IMG/VR virus record: IMGVR_UViG_3300037071_002104
Span: 1-24,908 of that record
Length of the DNA stretch: 24,908 nt
Origin: a virus
Direction: 5' to 3' (one strand)
Part shown: positions 1 to 7,787 of the stretch, piece after piece
How positions within the stretch are numbered: position 1 is the first letter of the stretch
Layout: each line of letters starts with the position of its first letter
Position numbers and translations under genes: made by a program
The notes under the pieces: generated by a model
Databases searched by the model: none
Told to the model about the DNA's origin: nothing
Seen by the model: the letters and a program-made list of their open reading frames with translations, nothing else

Positions 1-125
1 GGAAACGCCTTCCAACCGACCTCGATCACGCGGGTACACCACTCGCCGAGCTTACCCGTGTTCACAATGGCGATTACGGCAACGATGGCCAGGGCTATGA
101 GTAATACGATTGTTGGAATTATCAC
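1..125 (-). CDS. small membrane protein, 3' end beyond left edge
   Basis: An open frame starts with GTG at 125 and runs off the left edge after 41 codons (MIIPTIVLLIALAIVAVIAI, then VNTGKLGEW...). Residues 2-20 form one strongly hydrophobic membrane segment, followed by a polar stretch. A GGGAGGG ribosome site lies just upstream. The start overlaps the stop of the preceding gene as GTGA, so translation is probably coupled. It lies next to head genes at the end of the visible late run. I do not recognise the family; a small membrane-anchored phage protein is all that can be said. Confidence 0.55.
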   Translation of the reverse strand, partial: MIIPTIVLLIALAIVAVIAIVNTGKLGEWCTRVIEVGWKAF

Positions 126-343
126 CGTGCCCTCCCTTGCCTATCGGCTCTACAGTCCTCACAGTCACAGTCGGCGTGGTCATGGTCGCACATGTCAACC
201 GCCTCTCCTATTTTTTGTATTGCATCATCAAAAGCGCATAAAATACCCGCCATACTAGCAAACACGCTGGTGGTATACCACTCTGACATAGTTTGCCCTT
301 CGTACTTTGTGGCAAGCAGTTCTGTAATGCGTCCATCGCTCAT
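122..343 (-). CDS. hypothetical protein with Cys/His-rich tail (73 aa)
   Basis: A 73-residue protein I do not recognise. It starts with ATG overlapping the upstream stop as ATGA, behind a GGGGAG ribosome site, and ends with a GTGA overlap onto the next gene. The C-terminal third is rich in metal-type ligands (CDHDHADCDCEDC), which could hold a metal ion or be disulfide-rich; this is inference from composition only. The N-terminal part is an ordinary amphipathic helical sequence. It belongs to the chain of small genes after the portal and head protein, so it may be a minor virion or accessory protein. Confidence 0.55.
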   Translation of the reverse strand: MSDGRITELLATKYEGQTMSEWYTTSVFASMAGILCAFDDAIQKIGEAVDMCDHDHADCDCEDCRADRQGRAR

Positions 344-582
344 CGCTTGCGCTCCCCTTCGGCTTGCTTTTCGCGCGCTGCGATCCTAGCCCCTAGCATG
401 GCTATTGCCGCCTGCTTACCCCCTTGTATCATCAAGTCTGCGGCTAGCCTTGCTTGTTCAGACATTTTGGCTTTGTCCTCTTGTGCCTTTGTGTCGTAGT
501 GCCAGGAACGTTCAAACTCCAACAAAGCGAACGCAAACTTGAGTACCGCCGTATCCTGATCAACAGGCTCTTCATCATCCAT
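340..582 (-). CDS. hypothetical helical protein (80 aa)
   Basis: The chosen start is the ATG at 582 (MDDEEPVDQDTAVLKF...), because AAGGAGG lies five bases before it; a longer version from 603 would overlap the previous gene and lacks a comparable site. The protein is 80 residues, predicted almost wholly alpha-helical, with an acidic start and a very basic end (REKQAEGERKR). It overlaps the next gene by ATGA. No family is recognised. Its place directly after the head-morphogenesis gene suggests a structural or assembly role, but nothing in the sequence proves that. Confidence 0.6.
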   Translation of the reverse strand: MDDEEPVDQDTAVLKFAFALLEFERSWHYDTKAQEDKAKMSEQARLAADLMIQGGKQAAIAMLGARIAAREKQAEGERKR

Positions 583-592
583 ATCAGCCTCC

Positions 593-1129
593 TTACGACA
601 CAATTGGTGCCCAGGCTAACACACAATTTGGGTGAGGTTCAATCTCCTGCGCCTCCTCCACCGTGAATACCTTGCCGTTCCTCTCTTCGCACTCAGGGTC
701 GTTGTCACTGTCAAGGCACTCCACCTTCTCGACGCCCGCCTCCGTGTATGACAGGAGCGCGCCCTGGTTGAAGGCGGTTGCCGTCTCAGTTCGGCTTATC
801 ATCTCAGAACGCGAACGCGAGGACGTAACGCCCGCCTCCCGCAGCTGCCGCGCTATCACGTCTGTACCCGGTATCTTGTCGGCATCGAAGGCCCTCTCCA
901 ACACGCCCCGTATGTCGTCCTTCGTGGTGTCCGCCATGCCTACTACGCGGGTAGCCAGCGTGCGGGTGAGCGCGCGTACTGCGGGATTCTTTACGTCGAA
1001 CGCGCCTGCTATCTCCGCATCCCAGCCGAGTTCTAAGAGGTCGAGGTAGCGCGGTGTCAGCACGCGGGCGAGGCGCGAGGCGTGGCCCTTTATGTCTACG
1101 CGGTTCGTGATGTCCTGGGCGCGTGTCAT
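593..1129 (-). CDS. Mu-F/SPP1-gp7-like head morphogenesis protein
   Basis: A 178-residue protein with the C-terminal signature of the phage Mu gpF/SPP1 gp7 minor head family: SRTETATAFNQGALLSY around residues 111-127, then a D-x-x-C-E-x-R-N-G-K stretch (DPECEERNGKVFT) and a closing HPNC motif near the end. Family members sit inside the capsid near the portal and act in head assembly or DNA delivery. It is short for the family (often 250-400 residues), so the N-terminal extension is missing or reduced. It follows the portal gene with one small gene between, the usual order in HK97-like modules. The start has only a weak AAGAAG site and is four bases past the upstream stop. Confidence 0.8.
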   Translation of the reverse strand: MTRAQDITNRVDIKGHASRLARVLTPRYLDLLELGWDAEIAGAFDVKNPAVRALTRTLATRVVGMADTTKDDIRGVLERAFDADKIPGTDVIARQLREAGVTSSRSRSEMISRTETATAFNQGALLSYTEAGVEKVECLDSDNDPECEERNGKVFTVEEAQEIEPHPNCVLAWAPIVS

Positions 1130-1133
1130 GCGG

Positions 1134-1343
1134 CTACTTCTTGCTCACGCGCATCTCTATTTGCGCTATAGTCATCGGTTCGCCATTGTCGTCTAATTGC
1201 GCGTAGATGTGGTGACTCATGAGGTAGTGCTTGGCATCTGATAGGCGCAAATCAATACTATCACCTACGCGATCAACACGCACCACAAAGTATTTTACGC
1301 CCTCGATCTCAACCTCTGATAGTATCTTCGGCGTTGTCCTCAT
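1134..1343 (-). CDS. hypothetical protein between portal and head protein (69 aa)
   Basis: A 69-residue protein starting at an ATG with AGGAGG five bases upstream; the ribosome site lies just behind the portal stop codon. The sequence (VEIEGVKYFVVRVDRVGD, then a helical end with IEMRVSKK) looks like a small beta-strand-rich fold with a helix. I do not recognise it. Its position between portal and head-morphogenesis genes suggests co-expression with the head module. Confidence 0.6.
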   Translation of the reverse strand: MRTTPKILSEVEIEGVKYFVVRVDRVGDSIDLRLSDAKHYLMSHHIYAQLDDNGEPMTIAQIEMRVSKK

Positions 1344-1352
1344 CCCTGCCTC

Positions 1353-2894
1353 CTACACCTTCCCTGCCGCCTCACCGTACACCCGCGCTATCTCGTCCTC
1401 AGTCTCCCTCTGGATAGCCGCCTCAATCTGCGCCCTTGTTTGCTTCCTGCCTGCCTTACTCTCAGAGGCCCACACAACGGACGTGTGGTGTCCATTGCCA
1501 TTCAGGGCTTTGCCTTCGTCTGTGGTGGCTGTGGATGCGTCCTGTGGCGTGTTGAGTGTGCCGTCCTCATCGCCCGATTGCACGAGGGCTGCGGCTACGT
1601 TAGAGGCCACCTTGAACATGTCATCCTCAGGCAGCACGTCATAGCCCAGGTCAGCGCGCGCCTCGCCTCTCTTGATGAGGCCTGCGTTGTACAGCGTCGC
1701 GTACTTCATGGCCTTCTTGTTCTCATCGTCCTGTAGGACGCGCACGCCCGAATAGTCCCAGTCCACGTACTCGGTGTCAGGGTCGCCTAACTCGTTCAAG
1801 AGTTGCGTGTTCAGTTCGTCCGCCCATAGCGCTTGAGTGGGTATGATGTTGGACTCGTATGCCATCTCCCTGGCCTCTGCCATGTTAGCGAAGGTGGAAC
1901 GGTCCAGGCCTGCACCCAGTCCCGCTACTATGGCGGGCACACCCAATAGGCCGCTTATGCGTTCCTCCGTTATTTTGCGGTTGTCTCTTGTGTCCATCTT
2001 GGCAGGGTCAATCTGCGGGAACGTAATGTCGAGTGGGATGGAGTACAGCAGTGGATCGCCTCGGTTGTCGCCTGTTGTCAATTGCTTCAGTTCTGCCTTC
2101 AGTCTGGGCAGGCTGTTTGGGTTGCCTGGATCGCCGAGGTCGTCATCGGGATTCTTGGGTGTTACGATCATGCCGGGCACGCCGAGGTTACGCATCATAG
2201 CCGACGAATAGCGGGCGGCAGCGTTGTCTGTATAAACCTCTCTGAGGGCTGCGGCAAGAGGTGAGAGGCCATGCATCGGGTTCTCAGGGTCGAGGCCATA
2301 GCGTATGTGAATGATGTCCTCTCTTGGCACGTCCTCCCACCTGTTGTCTCGGTAGAGTTGGTAGTACGAGATGAACTCTTTTGCCGAGGCGCGCACAGGC
2401 CTACAAGTCCAGTGAGGTTCGTAGTACAACTCGATGACTTGCTTTGCGCCATTGCGTATTTTGCGGAAGTAGCAGTCGCCTCGCCAGTTGAAGGAGATGG
2501 TGCCTGGTTGCATCATCAGCCTGCCTGAGTAAAACGGGTTAGGCCTTTGCCACAAACGGGTGAGTGGGTGCGCGTCCACCTCGACGGGCTTACCTGTCCT
2601 CTGCCGCTTCATAACACGTATGCGCGCCTCAGGGAACGTCCGCATGATCCACAAAAAGCACGCCATTACCGCGCTGTTGTCCACCAGGTCGGCTGTCTCG
2701 ACGGCGTAGTCAATATGCCCGCCGTAATAGATGCCGTAGCCGTTGGGCGAGGGCGCGTTCCATGAGTGCTGGTTGGCGCGGTAGGTGGCATCAAAAGGGA
2801 ATAAGCCCTTGAGTTCGCCCGCGTCTACCGCAGCCCTGCCGGCGGGACCGTACAGGAACCTCTCAATGATGTTCGGCTTCTTTTGTTGCATCAT
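1353..2894 (-). CDS. portal protein, HK97 family
   Basis: The portal forms the ring at the capsid vertex through which DNA is packaged and ejected. The start is placed at the ATG at 2894, which overlaps the terminase stop as ATGA; a longer frame from a GTG at 2945 lies fully inside the terminase gene and is less likely. The resulting 513 residues fit the HK97-type family. Characteristic stretches are IIHIRYGLDPENPMHGLSPL in the middle, the later RISGLLGVPAIVAGLGAGL, and the FANMAEAREM helix with ALWADELNTQLL after it. The C-terminal 90 residues are low-complexity and polar (repeated T, D, G), a common variable tail. It lies directly after the large terminase gene. Confidence 0.92.
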   Translation of the reverse strand: MMQQKKPNIIERFLYGPAGRAAVDAGELKGLFPFDATYRANQHSWNAPSPNGYGIYYGGHIDYAVETADLVDNSAVMACFLWIMRTFPEARIRVMKRQRTGKPVEVDAHPLTRLWQRPNPFYSGRLMMQPGTISFNWRGDCYFRKIRNGAKQVIELYYEPHWTCRPVRASAKEFISYYQLYRDNRWEDVPREDIIHIRYGLDPENPMHGLSPLAAALREVYTDNAAARYSSAMMRNLGVPGMIVTPKNPDDDLGDPGNPNSLPRLKAELKQLTTGDNRGDPLLYSIPLDITFPQIDPAKMDTRDNRKITEERISGLLGVPAIVAGLGAGLDRSTFANMAEAREMAYESNIIPTQALWADELNTQLLNELGDPDTEYVDWDYSGVRVLQDDENKKAMKYATLYNAGLIKRGEARADLGYDVLPEDDMFKVASNVAAALVQSGDEDGTLNTPQDASTATTDEGKALNGNGHHTSVVWASESKAGRKQTRAQIEAAIQRETEDEIARVYGEAAGKV

Positions 2895-4141
2895 AGTACC
2901 TGCCCTGTCCTTTTGGCGTTCACTACTAACTCGGTGAGTGCCCATACCAGCGCATCCATCCTGTTAGGCGAGTTGTCGCCAGGCGTCCACAGGCAGCACT
3001 CATCCTCAAGGCGTGGGAATGTGCCGACGTGGTGCGCCCTGCCCTGTTCGTACACTGCCGCTACAGGCTCGGCGCGCGTCGCCTTACCGCGTGAGGCGTG
3101 TACCAACTTCACTCTAACACTGGCGTCAATTTGCCTGATCACCTGTTCTATCATCTCGCCGCCGTTGTTACTCTCGGCTACTATCCTGTCCGCCTTGTAG
3201 CGGTGGTACGCGGTGACGGCCTGGCGCGCCCATCCGTCAGGGCTTGCTTGCAGTGAGAGGTCGTCTAACACATACGCCTCCTGGCCTATGCTGCCTGCTA
3301 CGACAATGCCCGCCTCGTCTCCCGTTGAGGTGGCGGATGGGTCTATAGCCACCACCACCCTTGCAAGGTCAGGCGCACGAAGTACGCGCGCCTTCTCAAT
3401 GTCCTCACGCTTCCACAACGCGCCAGGAGCCTCGTCTATGTCCTCTGCCTCTATTTCCATGCGGTAAGAGGCGGCAGTCATGTCCTGCGCTATCTCCGCA
3501 AGGGCAGCACGTGAGATGTGCGGGTTGTCCATACTCTTGAAGTGGAACGTCTCCCACCTGCCGGTTGTGTCCTCTTGCGCGCGCTTGTACAGTTTGGCGG
3601 CGTGGCGCGGATCGTCTGCTTTGGACACGGAACGGGAGTGCAGAGAAGGCGGCGTGTAAATAAAGACGGCGTTGCCGTTGTTGTCGAGTAGCATAGGCGC
3701 GCCTACTTCGGACCATGCGCCCTCGTTCATAAGCTGCCACTCGTCAAATATGAGTTCGTCGGCACTGTCTCCCCTCAAAGTGTCGCTGTTGTATGCTGTT
3801 TTGGCCCTGATCCTTTGCTTCGTCCCACGTAACTCAATGGAGTGCATTGTCTCATTCTTGACGTACACGCCCGCCTCAATGGGTTCGTACAGCGCGCGCT
3901 TCACCTCGAACCAAAAGGCCTGAATCTGATCCTCGGTGGGTGTGGCATAAAGGACGCGCTTACCTGCCAGGAAGCGTTGAACGGCGTATATGGCTATGCC
4001 TGTTGTCTTACCGGATCTTCTCCCAGCGCGTATGACTTTGCGTGGGCATGGGCTGTCAATAAAGGCGCGCTGGTATTGGTGTGGCCTTCTGAGGGTGACG
4101 GTGTATTCTCTAGTCGGTGCTGTCGCTGCTGACACTGGCAT
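2891..4141 (-). CDS. terL: terminase large subunit
   Basis: This is the DNA-packaging motor, an ATPase joined to a nuclease. In the N-terminal half the Walker A loop GRRSGKT is at residues 40-46 and Walker B LIFDE at 130-134. In the C-terminal RNase-H-like nuclease half the acidic residues are D267 (VVVAIDPSA), E322 (IVAESNNGGEM) and D396 (SPNRMDALVWAL), the usual metal-binding set. The 416-residue length is normal. The start overlaps the small-subunit gene by 32 bases; ACGAGG lies immediately before the ATG, and no better in-frame start was seen. The order small terminase, large terminase, portal is standard. Confidence 0.95.
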   Translation of the reverse strand: MPVSAATAPTREYTVTLRRPHQYQRAFIDSPCPRKVIRAGRRSGKTTGIAIYAVQRFLAGKRVLYATPTEDQIQAFWFEVKRALYEPIEAGVYVKNETMHSIELRGTKQRIRAKTAYNSDTLRGDSADELIFDEWQLMNEGAWSEVGAPMLLDNNGNAVFIYTPPSLHSRSVSKADDPRHAAKLYKRAQEDTTGRWETFHFKSMDNPHISRAALAEIAQDMTAASYRMEIEAEDIDEAPGALWKREDIEKARVLRAPDLARVVVAIDPSATSTGDEAGIVVAGSIGQEAYVLDDLSLQASPDGWARQAVTAYHRYKADRIVAESNNGGEMIEQVIRQIDASVRVKLVHASRGKATRAEPVAAVYEQGRAHHVGTFPRLEDECCLWTPGDNSPNRMDALVWALTELVVNAKRTGQVL

Positions 4142-4514
4142 CCTCGTAGGCGACGGTAATTCGTATGTCGCCCTGCACTTGCTGAGTAGGCGTGTACACG
4201 TTCAACATCTCGAAGTAGGTGCGCTGGTGCTGGTAACTGCCCTTCGTCGCCTCTTGCTTGAACGAGTGCATCACGTCGTGGTACACGTCACCCAGGCTAG
4301 CGGTTATAAGCTTGTGGACTTCTGCCATAAAGCCTGGGAACTTCTTCCACCTGCAAAGTGTCTCTTCGCGCACATGCAGTTCGGCGGCTAGTGCCTGCTG
4401 GCTGAGAGGCACACGGTCAAACGACGACAAGGCCAACCATTCCTGGAATCTGCGTTGCTTGTCGTGCCATTGGTTGACCTCAGTTGACGCATCTGCGCCC
4501 TTTATGTCGCCCAT
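4110..4514 (-). CDS. terS: terminase small subunit (HTH type)
   Basis: A 134-residue protein with an N-terminal helix-turn-helix (QALAAELHVREETLCRWKK, about residues 40-58) preceded by RRFQEWLALSSFDRVPLSQ. That pattern is typical of the phBC6A51-type small terminase or transposase-like HTH family. The middle is helical (oligomerisation), and the tail is acidic and polar. Small terminases recognise the phage DNA and hand it to the large subunit. The gene lies immediately upstream of and overlapping terL, which strongly supports the role. A GTGAGGG ribosome site precedes the ATG. Confidence 0.82.
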   Translation of the reverse strand: MGDIKGADASTEVNQWHDKQRRFQEWLALSSFDRVPLSQQALAAELHVREETLCRWKKFPGFMAEVHKLITASLGDVYHDVMHSFKQEATKGSYQHQRTYFEMLNVYTPTQQVQGDIRITVAYEDASVSSDSTD

Positions 4515-4553
4515 GTTCGTATGCCCTCACTCCCTACGCCAACAATAACACAC

Positions 4554-4784
4554 TCAGGGCGCGGTGTCTATACCTGCACTCTCCCGCCTGTTGTCATAGC
4601 CCACTACGATCCGCACTCGCAAACGTGGGTACGGGTAGATCATGGCGTAGCCTGTGTAGTCCAACCCGTCATATTCCACCCTCACGTAGTCCGGTTCGCG
4701 GCCCCACTGCTCTGTAGCTCGTTGACGCATCTGCATGACATACGGTTCACATAACAGCGTCAGGGCCTTGTCAAATACGTCCAT
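4554..4784 (-). CDS. hypothetical protein (76 aa)
   Basis: A 76-residue protein with a helical N-terminus (MDVFDKALTLLCEPYVMQM) and a strand-rich, aromatic second half (DYVRVEYDGLDYTGYAMIY, then RLRVRIVVGYD). The ATG follows a strong GGAGGAG ribosome site. It sits just before the small terminase in the same direction. The family is not recognised. The 140 bases upstream of it (4785-4924) hold no convincing gene. Confidence 0.6.
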   Translation of the reverse strand: MDVFDKALTLLCEPYVMQMRQRATEQWGREPDYVRVEYDGLDYTGYAMIYPYPRLRVRIVVGYDNRRESAGIDTAP

Positions 4785-4924
4785 TGCCCTCTCCTCCTCA
4801 TACCACCACTCGCAACACGTTCTCCCTGCCCTGCCACAATGCCCTCAGAGACCGCTTGTGCGCCACGCTAAGGCACGCAACGGGTGGAGGACGTGTGTCA
4901 GTACCTGTAAGCCCACACAAAGCC

Positions 4925-5401
4925 TTACAGCGCGTCCTCACTCTCAGGGCCTGCTACGCTGCGCGCCACCTCAAGCAACCGGCTGGCGGCGTGCGTCATT
5001 ACGCTGAGGTTGTAAGCCGCGTACTCCGGCTGGTACTCAGGCAGCGTGGCCTCGTACGCAATTCGGTACTCCTGGGCCGCGCTTACCAGTTCACCGGCAG
5101 CGCGCATGGACGCCCTCAGTTCGTCGCGCTCGGCTCGTAACTCCTCAGTTTCTTGCTTGACGAAGTAGTCAAAGTGCTCTTCACCCTCTGCGTCGTTGTA
5201 TGCCTGGGTCATATTGACGGCTTCAAGCTCATTCTTTAGTCGGTCGCGCTCGGCTTTCAAGTTCTCCACACATGTGCCTTCACTGTCGTGGAAGTATACC
5301 CGCCCTGCCTCGGTGTCCTGCCAACGCCTGTAGTAATCATAAACAGGCTTGCCGCAGTCACCGCATGGCGGATTGTCGCGTATTGTCACTTCACCCTTCA
5401 T
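4925..5401 (-). CDS. coiled-coil hypothetical protein with CxxC pair (158 aa)
   Basis: The start is set at the ATG at 5401 (MKGEVTIRDNPPCGDCGKPV), because AGGAGGAGG precedes it by six bases; the frame opens further upstream but would overlap the previous gene fully. The N-terminal part has a CGDC knuckle and one later Cys (GTCVENL), a possible single zinc site. It is followed by heptad-like stretches (LKAERDRLKNELEAV and ELRAERDELRASM) predicting coiled coil, then a helical tail. The function is unknown. It overlaps the preceding gene by 11 bases in a run of small coiled-coil proteins between DnaB and the terminases. Confidence 0.6.
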   Translation of the reverse strand: MKGEVTIRDNPPCGDCGKPVYDYYRRWQDTEAGRVYFHDSEGTCVENLKAERDRLKNELEAVNMTQAYNDAEGEEHFDYFVKQETEELRAERDELRASMRAAGELVSAAQEYRIAYEATLPEYQPEYAAYNLSVMTHAASRLLEVARSVAGPESEDAL

Positions 5402-5651
5402 GGTTGGCCTCCTCCTCTGTCTCCTCCGAGCCTCCCTCAAAGGCCAGCAGTGCTTGTGCTTCATTCAGCGCTGTCTCAAACTCGTCTATGCCCATGACGC
5501 CCACAACCTCGCCTATGTCGTTCTTGTTGTGCAGGATCACTAGACCGTCTACTGCTGCCACCAAAGCCCCCAACGCCTCCCGCAGCCGCGCGTTCTCGGC
5601 GCGTAGTTCGTCCACCGTTATGTGCATCTGGCCTATCGGTCTTTCGTCCAT
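5391..5651 (-). CDS. coiled-coil hypothetical protein (86 aa)
   Basis: An 86-residue protein with ATG behind GAGGAGG. Residues 13-27 (VDELRAENARLREAL) form a short leucine-zipper-like coiled coil, followed by a helical stretch and a very acidic tail (GGSEETEEEANHEG). No family is recognised. The zipper resembles those in its two neighbours, which suggests that these small proteins could pair or have arisen by duplication; that is inference. Confidence 0.55.
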   Translation of the reverse strand: MDERPIGQMHITVDELRAENARLREALGALVAAVDGLVILHNKNDIGEVVGVMGIDEFETALNEAQALLAFEGGSEETEEEANHEG

Positions 5652-5669
5652 AACCCTAACCTCCTCTTG

Positions 5670-5891
5670 CTATAACCTCTCCACCAGCCGCCTCAATTCC
5701 ACCACAACCGCCTCCACCCGCTTTGCTTCCCTCTCCACCGACACCCTCGTAGGCGACAGCCTACCGGCGCACATACTCAGCTTGCTTCTCAGCGCCCGAA
5801 GTTCCCACACCAACGCCTCACGCGCAGGATCAGGCTCGTATGTGGGCTTGCCTGCGGTGAGGTGCGACGGTAGCGAGGCCAGGCGAGTCAA
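5670..5891 (-). CDS. hypothetical helical protein, TTG start (73 aa)
   Basis: The frame begins with TTG at 5891, four bases past the previous stop, with GAAGGG six bases upstream; there is no in-frame ATG nearby, so a TTG start is most likely. The 73-residue product is basic and mostly helical (REALVWELRALRSKL and VEREAKRVEAVVVELRRLV, both with heptad spacing). The function is unknown. Its tight placement between two other genes supports it being real, though it is the least certain member of this run. Confidence 0.45.
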   Translation of the reverse strand: MTRLASLPSHLTAGKPTYEPDPAREALVWELRALRSKLSMCAGRLSPTRVSVEREAKRVEAVVVELRRLVERL

Positions 5892-5894
5892 TGA

Positions 5895-6194
5895 CTACCC
5901 TTCTGCGCCTTCACCGAGGGCGGCAATCAGTGCCTCTAACTTGTCCTCGTCAAACTCGTAGGACGTGAAGGCGGACCAGTCGCCCATTGAGTTCTCGCCT
6001 TCACTATGCCACACCTTGCACGTTGCTATGAACTCCAAAGCCACACCCAGCGCCTCCAACAGCCACAACACGTCCTCCTGCCCTATTACCCTCTGCGCGT
6101 CCACCGTCCCGTACCGTATTGTGCCTTTGGGCGGTGCGTGCCTCTCCCTTATGGCTTCCAGCCTGGCCTTGATTGTCTGCATGTGTTCGTCCAT
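5895..6194 (-). CDS. hypothetical protein (99 aa)
   Basis: A 99-residue protein with ATG and an AAGGAGG ribosome site at eight bases. The N-terminus (MQTIKARLEAIRERHAPP) is a helix, followed by GTIRYGTVDAQRVIGQEDVLWLLEAL. That resembles a widespread phage small-protein style in which a helical 'I..RL.aI..R' start is followed by 'D...LL..L'. I cannot name a function. The end is acidic. It is co-directional with DnaB upstream. Confidence 0.6.
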   Translation of the reverse strand: MDEHMQTIKARLEAIRERHAPPKGTIRYGTVDAQRVIGQEDVLWLLEALGVALEFIATCKVWHSEGENSMGDWSAFTSYEFDEDKLEALIAALGEGAEG

Positions 6195-6218
6195 TTGTTG
6201 TGCCTCCTTCTAGGTGGG

Positions 6219-6437
6219 TTAGTGATACACGTTGCAAAGGTACACCGCCGGCGCTTCTGCTACCATTGCGGTGATCTCATCCGCCATACACGGCTCACAC
6301 AGGAAGCCTTTAGCAGGTATCCTCTCGCCCTTACACGGACCACTATAAACGTCGGTGGCGGCGTATGGTTCATTCTTCGGGATCACCTTTTTGCACCTGG
6401 CGCACCTGTCCAACCTGACTGTTATTTGCTTGCTCAT
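6219..6437 (-). CDS. zinc-ribbon-like hypothetical protein (72 aa)
   Basis: A 72-residue protein with two CxxC knuckles, CARC at residues 12-15 and CEPC at 47-50, plus Cys at 35 and 68. The spacing fits a small zinc ribbon, so a nucleic-acid or protein-binding adaptor is plausible. The ATG has AAGGAGGG six bases upstream. It directly follows the DnaB gene. The family is not named; the zinc-binding claim rests only on the paired cysteines. Confidence 0.6.
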   Translation of the reverse strand: MSKQITVRLDRCARCKKVIPKNEPYAATDVYSGPCKGERIPAKGFLCEPCMADEITAMVAEAPAVYLCNVYH

Positions 6438-6449
6438 CTCATGCCCTCC

Positions 6450-7787
6450 TTATGCTACCTCACTGTATACCCTGGTGACGGCCTGGAACTTCGTCAGCGC
6501 CGGCTCATACCTCAGTGTCACTTCGTCCACCGTTCCCGAGCGGTTCTTGGCTACTATGAGTTTCGCTACACCCATATTATCCGCAGTTTGTCCGTACATT
6601 TCAGGGCGGTAAATAAAGACGACAATATTGGCCTCGTGTTCTATGTCGCCCGACTCTCTGAGGTCCGCCAGGGTGGGCGTGTGGTCGCTACGCCCTTCCA
6701 CCGCGCGGTTTATCTGCGCGCCCGCCATTATGGGTATATTCAACTCGCGGGCTAAGTCCTTCAGCTCGCGGGCTATCTCGCCCACCTCTTGCGTACGGTT
6801 GGCGTCCCTGCGCGAGTTCTTGATCTTCTGAAGGTAGTCCACGTAAAGCATGTCAATCCCATATTCAGCCTTCAGGATATAGGCGCTTGAACGCACCTCT
6901 GACAAAGTTTGCCCGGGCTTATCATCCACGTACAGGCGGCGTTTGTCCAGCGCGCCCATCGCGTCGCTTATCCTTTGCCTCTCTTGCGGTGTGAGGTACT
7001 TGCCCTGCCTTAGCTTGCGGCTGTCCACCCGGGCGACTTCGGACACCCACCGTTCCATGAGTTCCTCCCTGCTCATCTCGAGGGACAGGAAGCCTACCGA
7101 GTGGGCGCGGCTACCCTCGAGAGCCATATTGCACATGCACGCCGTTTTACCGTGTCCCGTCCTACCGCCCAGCACCACGAAGTGAGAACGCTGGAAGCCG
7201 CCCGTGATGGCGTCGAGGTCCGCAAAGCCCGAGGGCACGCCCACCAGCTTGTCGGGCGATTGGTCTATCAAGTCCATGCGCTCCCAGAACTCGTCTAACA
7301 TAGTCCGCATGTCGTACACGCCCGCCCTGTCCGTGCTGGCCTTTATGTCCGTCAACAGCATACTCGCCCGGGCTAACGTCTCTCTGAGGTCGTCCGCCTC
7401 GTTGAAGCCGAGGGCGGCTATCTCACCGCCGGCGCTTATAAGCCTTCGCAGGGTGGCGTACTTGACTACCCGGGCGGCGTAGTACTCGGCATGCACGCTG
7501 TGCCCTGCGTTCAGCACTTTGTCCACCATGCCTATAAGCTCACTCAACAGCACGTCCTTACCCTGTACCCTCAACTCCTCGAATATGAGGCGCGGCTCGG
7601 GTGGTTCCCGGCGCTTGTAGAGGGCGCATATAGCGGCGTAGATCGCGCCGTTGCGTTCCCTGTAGAAATGCCCGGGCCGGAGGAGCGCCTCGACCTTGAT
7701 TATGGCGTCGCGGTCAATGAGAAGCGCGCCTAACACACTCTCCTCTAGTGCAATGTCATACGGCACAGGCCGTTCCACGCTAGTCAT
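6450..7787 (-). CDS. dnaB: replicative DNA helicase, DnaB family
   Basis: A hexameric 5'-3' helicase for phage replication. The N-terminal DnaB domain is recognisable (PYDIALEESVLGALLIDRDA, residues 9-28). The RecA-type motor has the P-loop GRTGHGKT at 208-215, FLSLEMSREELMERW at 233-247, Walker B LYVDYLQ at 314-320, and the conserved DLRESGDIEHEANIVVFIYR at about 375-393. The 445-residue length is normal. The P-loop GRTGHGKT replaces the commoner GRPSMGKT. The gene overlaps the initiator stop as ATGA, so initiator and helicase are probably made together; this resembles lambda O followed by a helicase or loader. Confidence 0.95.
   Translation of the reverse strand: MTSVERPVPYDIALEESVLGALLIDRDAIIKVEALLRPGHFYRERNGAIYAAICALYKRREPPEPRLIFEELRVQGKDVLLSELIGMVDKVLNAGHSVHAEYYAARVVKYATLRRLISAGGEIAALGFNEADDLRETLARASMLLTDIKASTDRAGVYDMRTMLDEFWERMDLIDQSPDKLVGVPSGFADLDAITGGFQRSHFVVLGGRTGHGKTACMCNMALEGSRAHSVGFLSLEMSREELMERWVSEVARVDSRKLRQGKYLTPQERQRISDAMGALDKRRLYVDDKPGQTLSEVRSSAYILKAEYGIDMLYVDYLQKIKNSRRDANRTQEVGEIARELKDLARELNIPIMAGAQINRAVEGRSDHTPTLADLRESGDIEHEANIVVFIYRPEMYGQTADNMGVAKLIVAKNRSGTVDEVTLRYEPALTKFQAVTRVYSEVA

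Noticed and set aside
2892-2945. Upstream GTG start for the portal adding 17 residues
   Set aside because: The extension lies wholly inside the terminase gene, while the ATG at 2894 forms an ATGA overlap typical of this genome.
4798-4866. 22-codon GTG frame in the 4785-4924 gap, ending in the ribosome site of the next gene
   Set aside because: There is no ribosome site and it is too short to support; it is recorded only because the gap is otherwise empty.
6006-6755. Plus-strand open frame of 249 codons opposite dnaB and small genes
   Set aside because: It covers three separate minus genes, including a sure dnaB, and has no ribosome site or recognisable motif.
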